Shown piece by piece: positions 63,077-64,000 of a DNA stretch of 64,000 bases; the first letter of the stretch is position 1, and each line of letters starts with the position of its first letter. The stretch covers positions 124,001 through 188,000 of the forward strand of contig NZ_JARXWI010000006.1 of the NCBI RefSeq assembly GCF_029893085.1. Reading direction: 5' to 3'. The stretch comes from Parabacteroides sp. PFB2-10 (GTDB taxonomy: Bacteria; Bacteroidota; Bacteroidia; Bacteroidales; Tannerellaceae). The notes below the pieces were generated by a model. That model did no database searches, was not told the DNA's origin, and worked only from the letters and a program-made list of their open reading frames with translations. Position numbers and translations under genes: made by a program.

Positions 63077-64000
63077 TTTCCAGTTCCCTCAGACTCTCCA
63101 TCTTTTTGCGTTGCATAAACTCATAGATGCCTTCGAGGTGTTCAACTACTTTCTGGTTACCGAACTCATATACCTTGGTCACCAATCCGTCTAAGAAGTC
63201 GCGGTCGTGGGATACGACAATCAGGGTGCCGTCGAAGTCCAACAGCGCCTGCTTCAGGATATCCTTTGTTTTCATATCCAGGTGGTTGGTCGGCTCGTCG
63301 AGGATCAGTAGGTTGACTGGTTCCAATAACAGGCGGATCATCGCCAACCGCGTACGTTCTCCCCCGGACAATATCTTTACCTTCTTGGTGGAATTCTCTC
63401 CGCCGAACATAAAGGCACCCAACAGATCTTTTATCTTATTGCGGATCTCCCCTTTGGCTACGTCATCGATGGTTTGGAACACCGTCAGGTTTTCATCCAA
63501 GAGGGAGGCTTGGTTTTGCGCGAAATAGCCAATCATCACATTGTGACCGATCGTCAATAGCCCATCATGCTCTATCTCCTTCATGATACATTTCACTAAG
63601 GTCGATTTCCCTTCCCCGTTTTTGCCGACGAAAGCGATCCGGTCACCGCGCTCGATCGTGAGGTGGGCGTTGCGGAATACGGTGTGATCGCCATAGCTTT
63701 TCGTTACATTCTCGATGGTCACCGGATAGGAGCCCGAGCGGGGCGATGGAGGGAATTTAAGCCGAAGCGCTGAGGTGTCCTCTTCGTCGACCTCCAGGAT
63801 ATCTAATTTTTCAAGCATCTTCACGCGGCTTTGCACCTGCAGGGTCTTGGAATAGGTCCCTTTGAAACGTTCGATAAACTCTTTGGTCTCGGCAATCATC
63901 TTCTGTTGTTCGTCGAATGCCTTCTGCTGTTGTTCGCGCCGTTCTTTGCGCAATTGCAGGTAGGCGCTGTAGTTTACCTTATAATCATAAATGCGTCCCA
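63072..64000 (-). CDS. ABC-F family ATPase, C-terminal part (cut by window edge)
   Basis: The leftward frame continues past the right edge; about 309 residues are visible, starting with GRIYDYKVNYSAYLQLRKER from the inter-domain linker. The second nucleotide-binding domain has Walker A GKNGEGKST, signature LSGGERTRLAMIRLL, and Walker B LLILDEPTNHLD. ABC-F proteins act on ribosomes in translation or antibiotic protection. Which subfamily is unclear without the N-terminal half; a Uup/YdiF-like housekeeping member is likely. Confidence 0.92.
   Translation of the reverse strand, partial: GRIYDYKVNYSAYLQLRKERREQQQKAFDEQQKMIAETKEFIERFKGTYSKTLQVQSRVKMLEKLDILEVDEEDTSALRLKFPPSPRSGSYPVTIENVTKSYGDHTVFRNAHLTIERGDRIAFVGKNGEGKSTLVKCIMKEIEHDGLLTIGHNVMIGYFAQNQASLLDENLTVFQTIDDVAKGEIRNKIKDLLGAFMFGGENSTKKVKILSGGERTRLAMIRLLLEPVNLLILDEPTNHLDMKTKDILKQALLDFDGTLIVVSHDRDFLDGLVTKVYEFGNQKVVEHLEGIYEFMQRKKMESLRELER

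Overview
The window looks like chromosomal DNA of a Bacteroidales bacterium, most likely Parabacteroides or a close relative. Three things point there: many promoters fit the Bacteroidetes pattern (TTTG near -33, TAnnTTTG near -7), type V (FimA/Mfa1-like) fimbrial lipoproteins are present, and intergenic GC-rich palindromes of the CTCCCC...GGGGAG kind are abundant. The genus is inferred from gene content only.

Layout. (1) 1-7.7 kb, leftward: the 5' end of radA, then a co-directional run hisH-hisA-hisF-hisIE-ftsE-lysC-lysA-glycosyltransferase. Gaps in this run carry heptamer or GC-rich inverted repeats, and one repeat arm encodes the C-terminus of aspartokinase. (2) 8.1-31.8 kb, leftward: a surface polysaccharide locus. 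It starts with a WecA/MraY-type initiating transferase. It contains UDP-sugar epimerase and dehydrogenase genes, a Wzx flippase, a Wzy-like polymerase, seven glycosyltransferases, an acetyltransferase, an ATP-grasp enzyme and gmd/fcl for GDP-fucose. It ends with Wza, Wzc and a PHP-type tyrosine phosphatase. Three toxin-antitoxin-type modules (one with a short toxin, one with a frameshifted toxin, one intact AbiEii pair) and a fragment of an older flippase lie inside it. Two related palindromic elements of unknown nature sit just outside its two ends. (3) 32-39.9 kb: an O-acetyltransferase, a hexuronate-type MFS transporter, a YgbA-like protein, a large M16 peptidase, tRNA-Pro and tRNA-Phe, and an ATPase of the DUF234 type. 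(4) 40.4-56.3 kb: a fimbrial locus. A TPR histidine kinase with a NarL-type regulator and a helix-turn-helix protein read leftward. Rightward follow a DUF3575 protein, three large paralogous lipoproteins with C-terminal FISUMP domains, an Mfa2/FimB-type anchor and a fimbrillin. Two of these genes are preceded by nearly the same 300-bp leader, and the anchor gene is preceded by a 31-bp tandem palindrome array. (5) 56.3-64 kb: housekeeping genes (mnmA, rubredoxin, aquaporin, tRNA-Lys, MBL hydrolase, asparaginase, TRIC-type channel, DUF3943 protein, ABC-F ATPase).

How they may work together: the polysaccharide locus encodes a Wzx/Wzy-type pathway, probably using fucose and a HexNAc-uronic acid. 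Its Wzc kinase and PHP phosphatase control export. The fimbrial locus encodes lipoproteins with RTR-A-D or TR-G sites typical of Arg-specific processing of type V pilins; the two-component pair beside it is a plausible regulator. The strongest leads for something undescribed are the covarying palindrome family, the paired elements around the polysaccharide locus, the 31-bp array before the anchor gene, and the FISUMP fimbrial paralogs with shared leaders.
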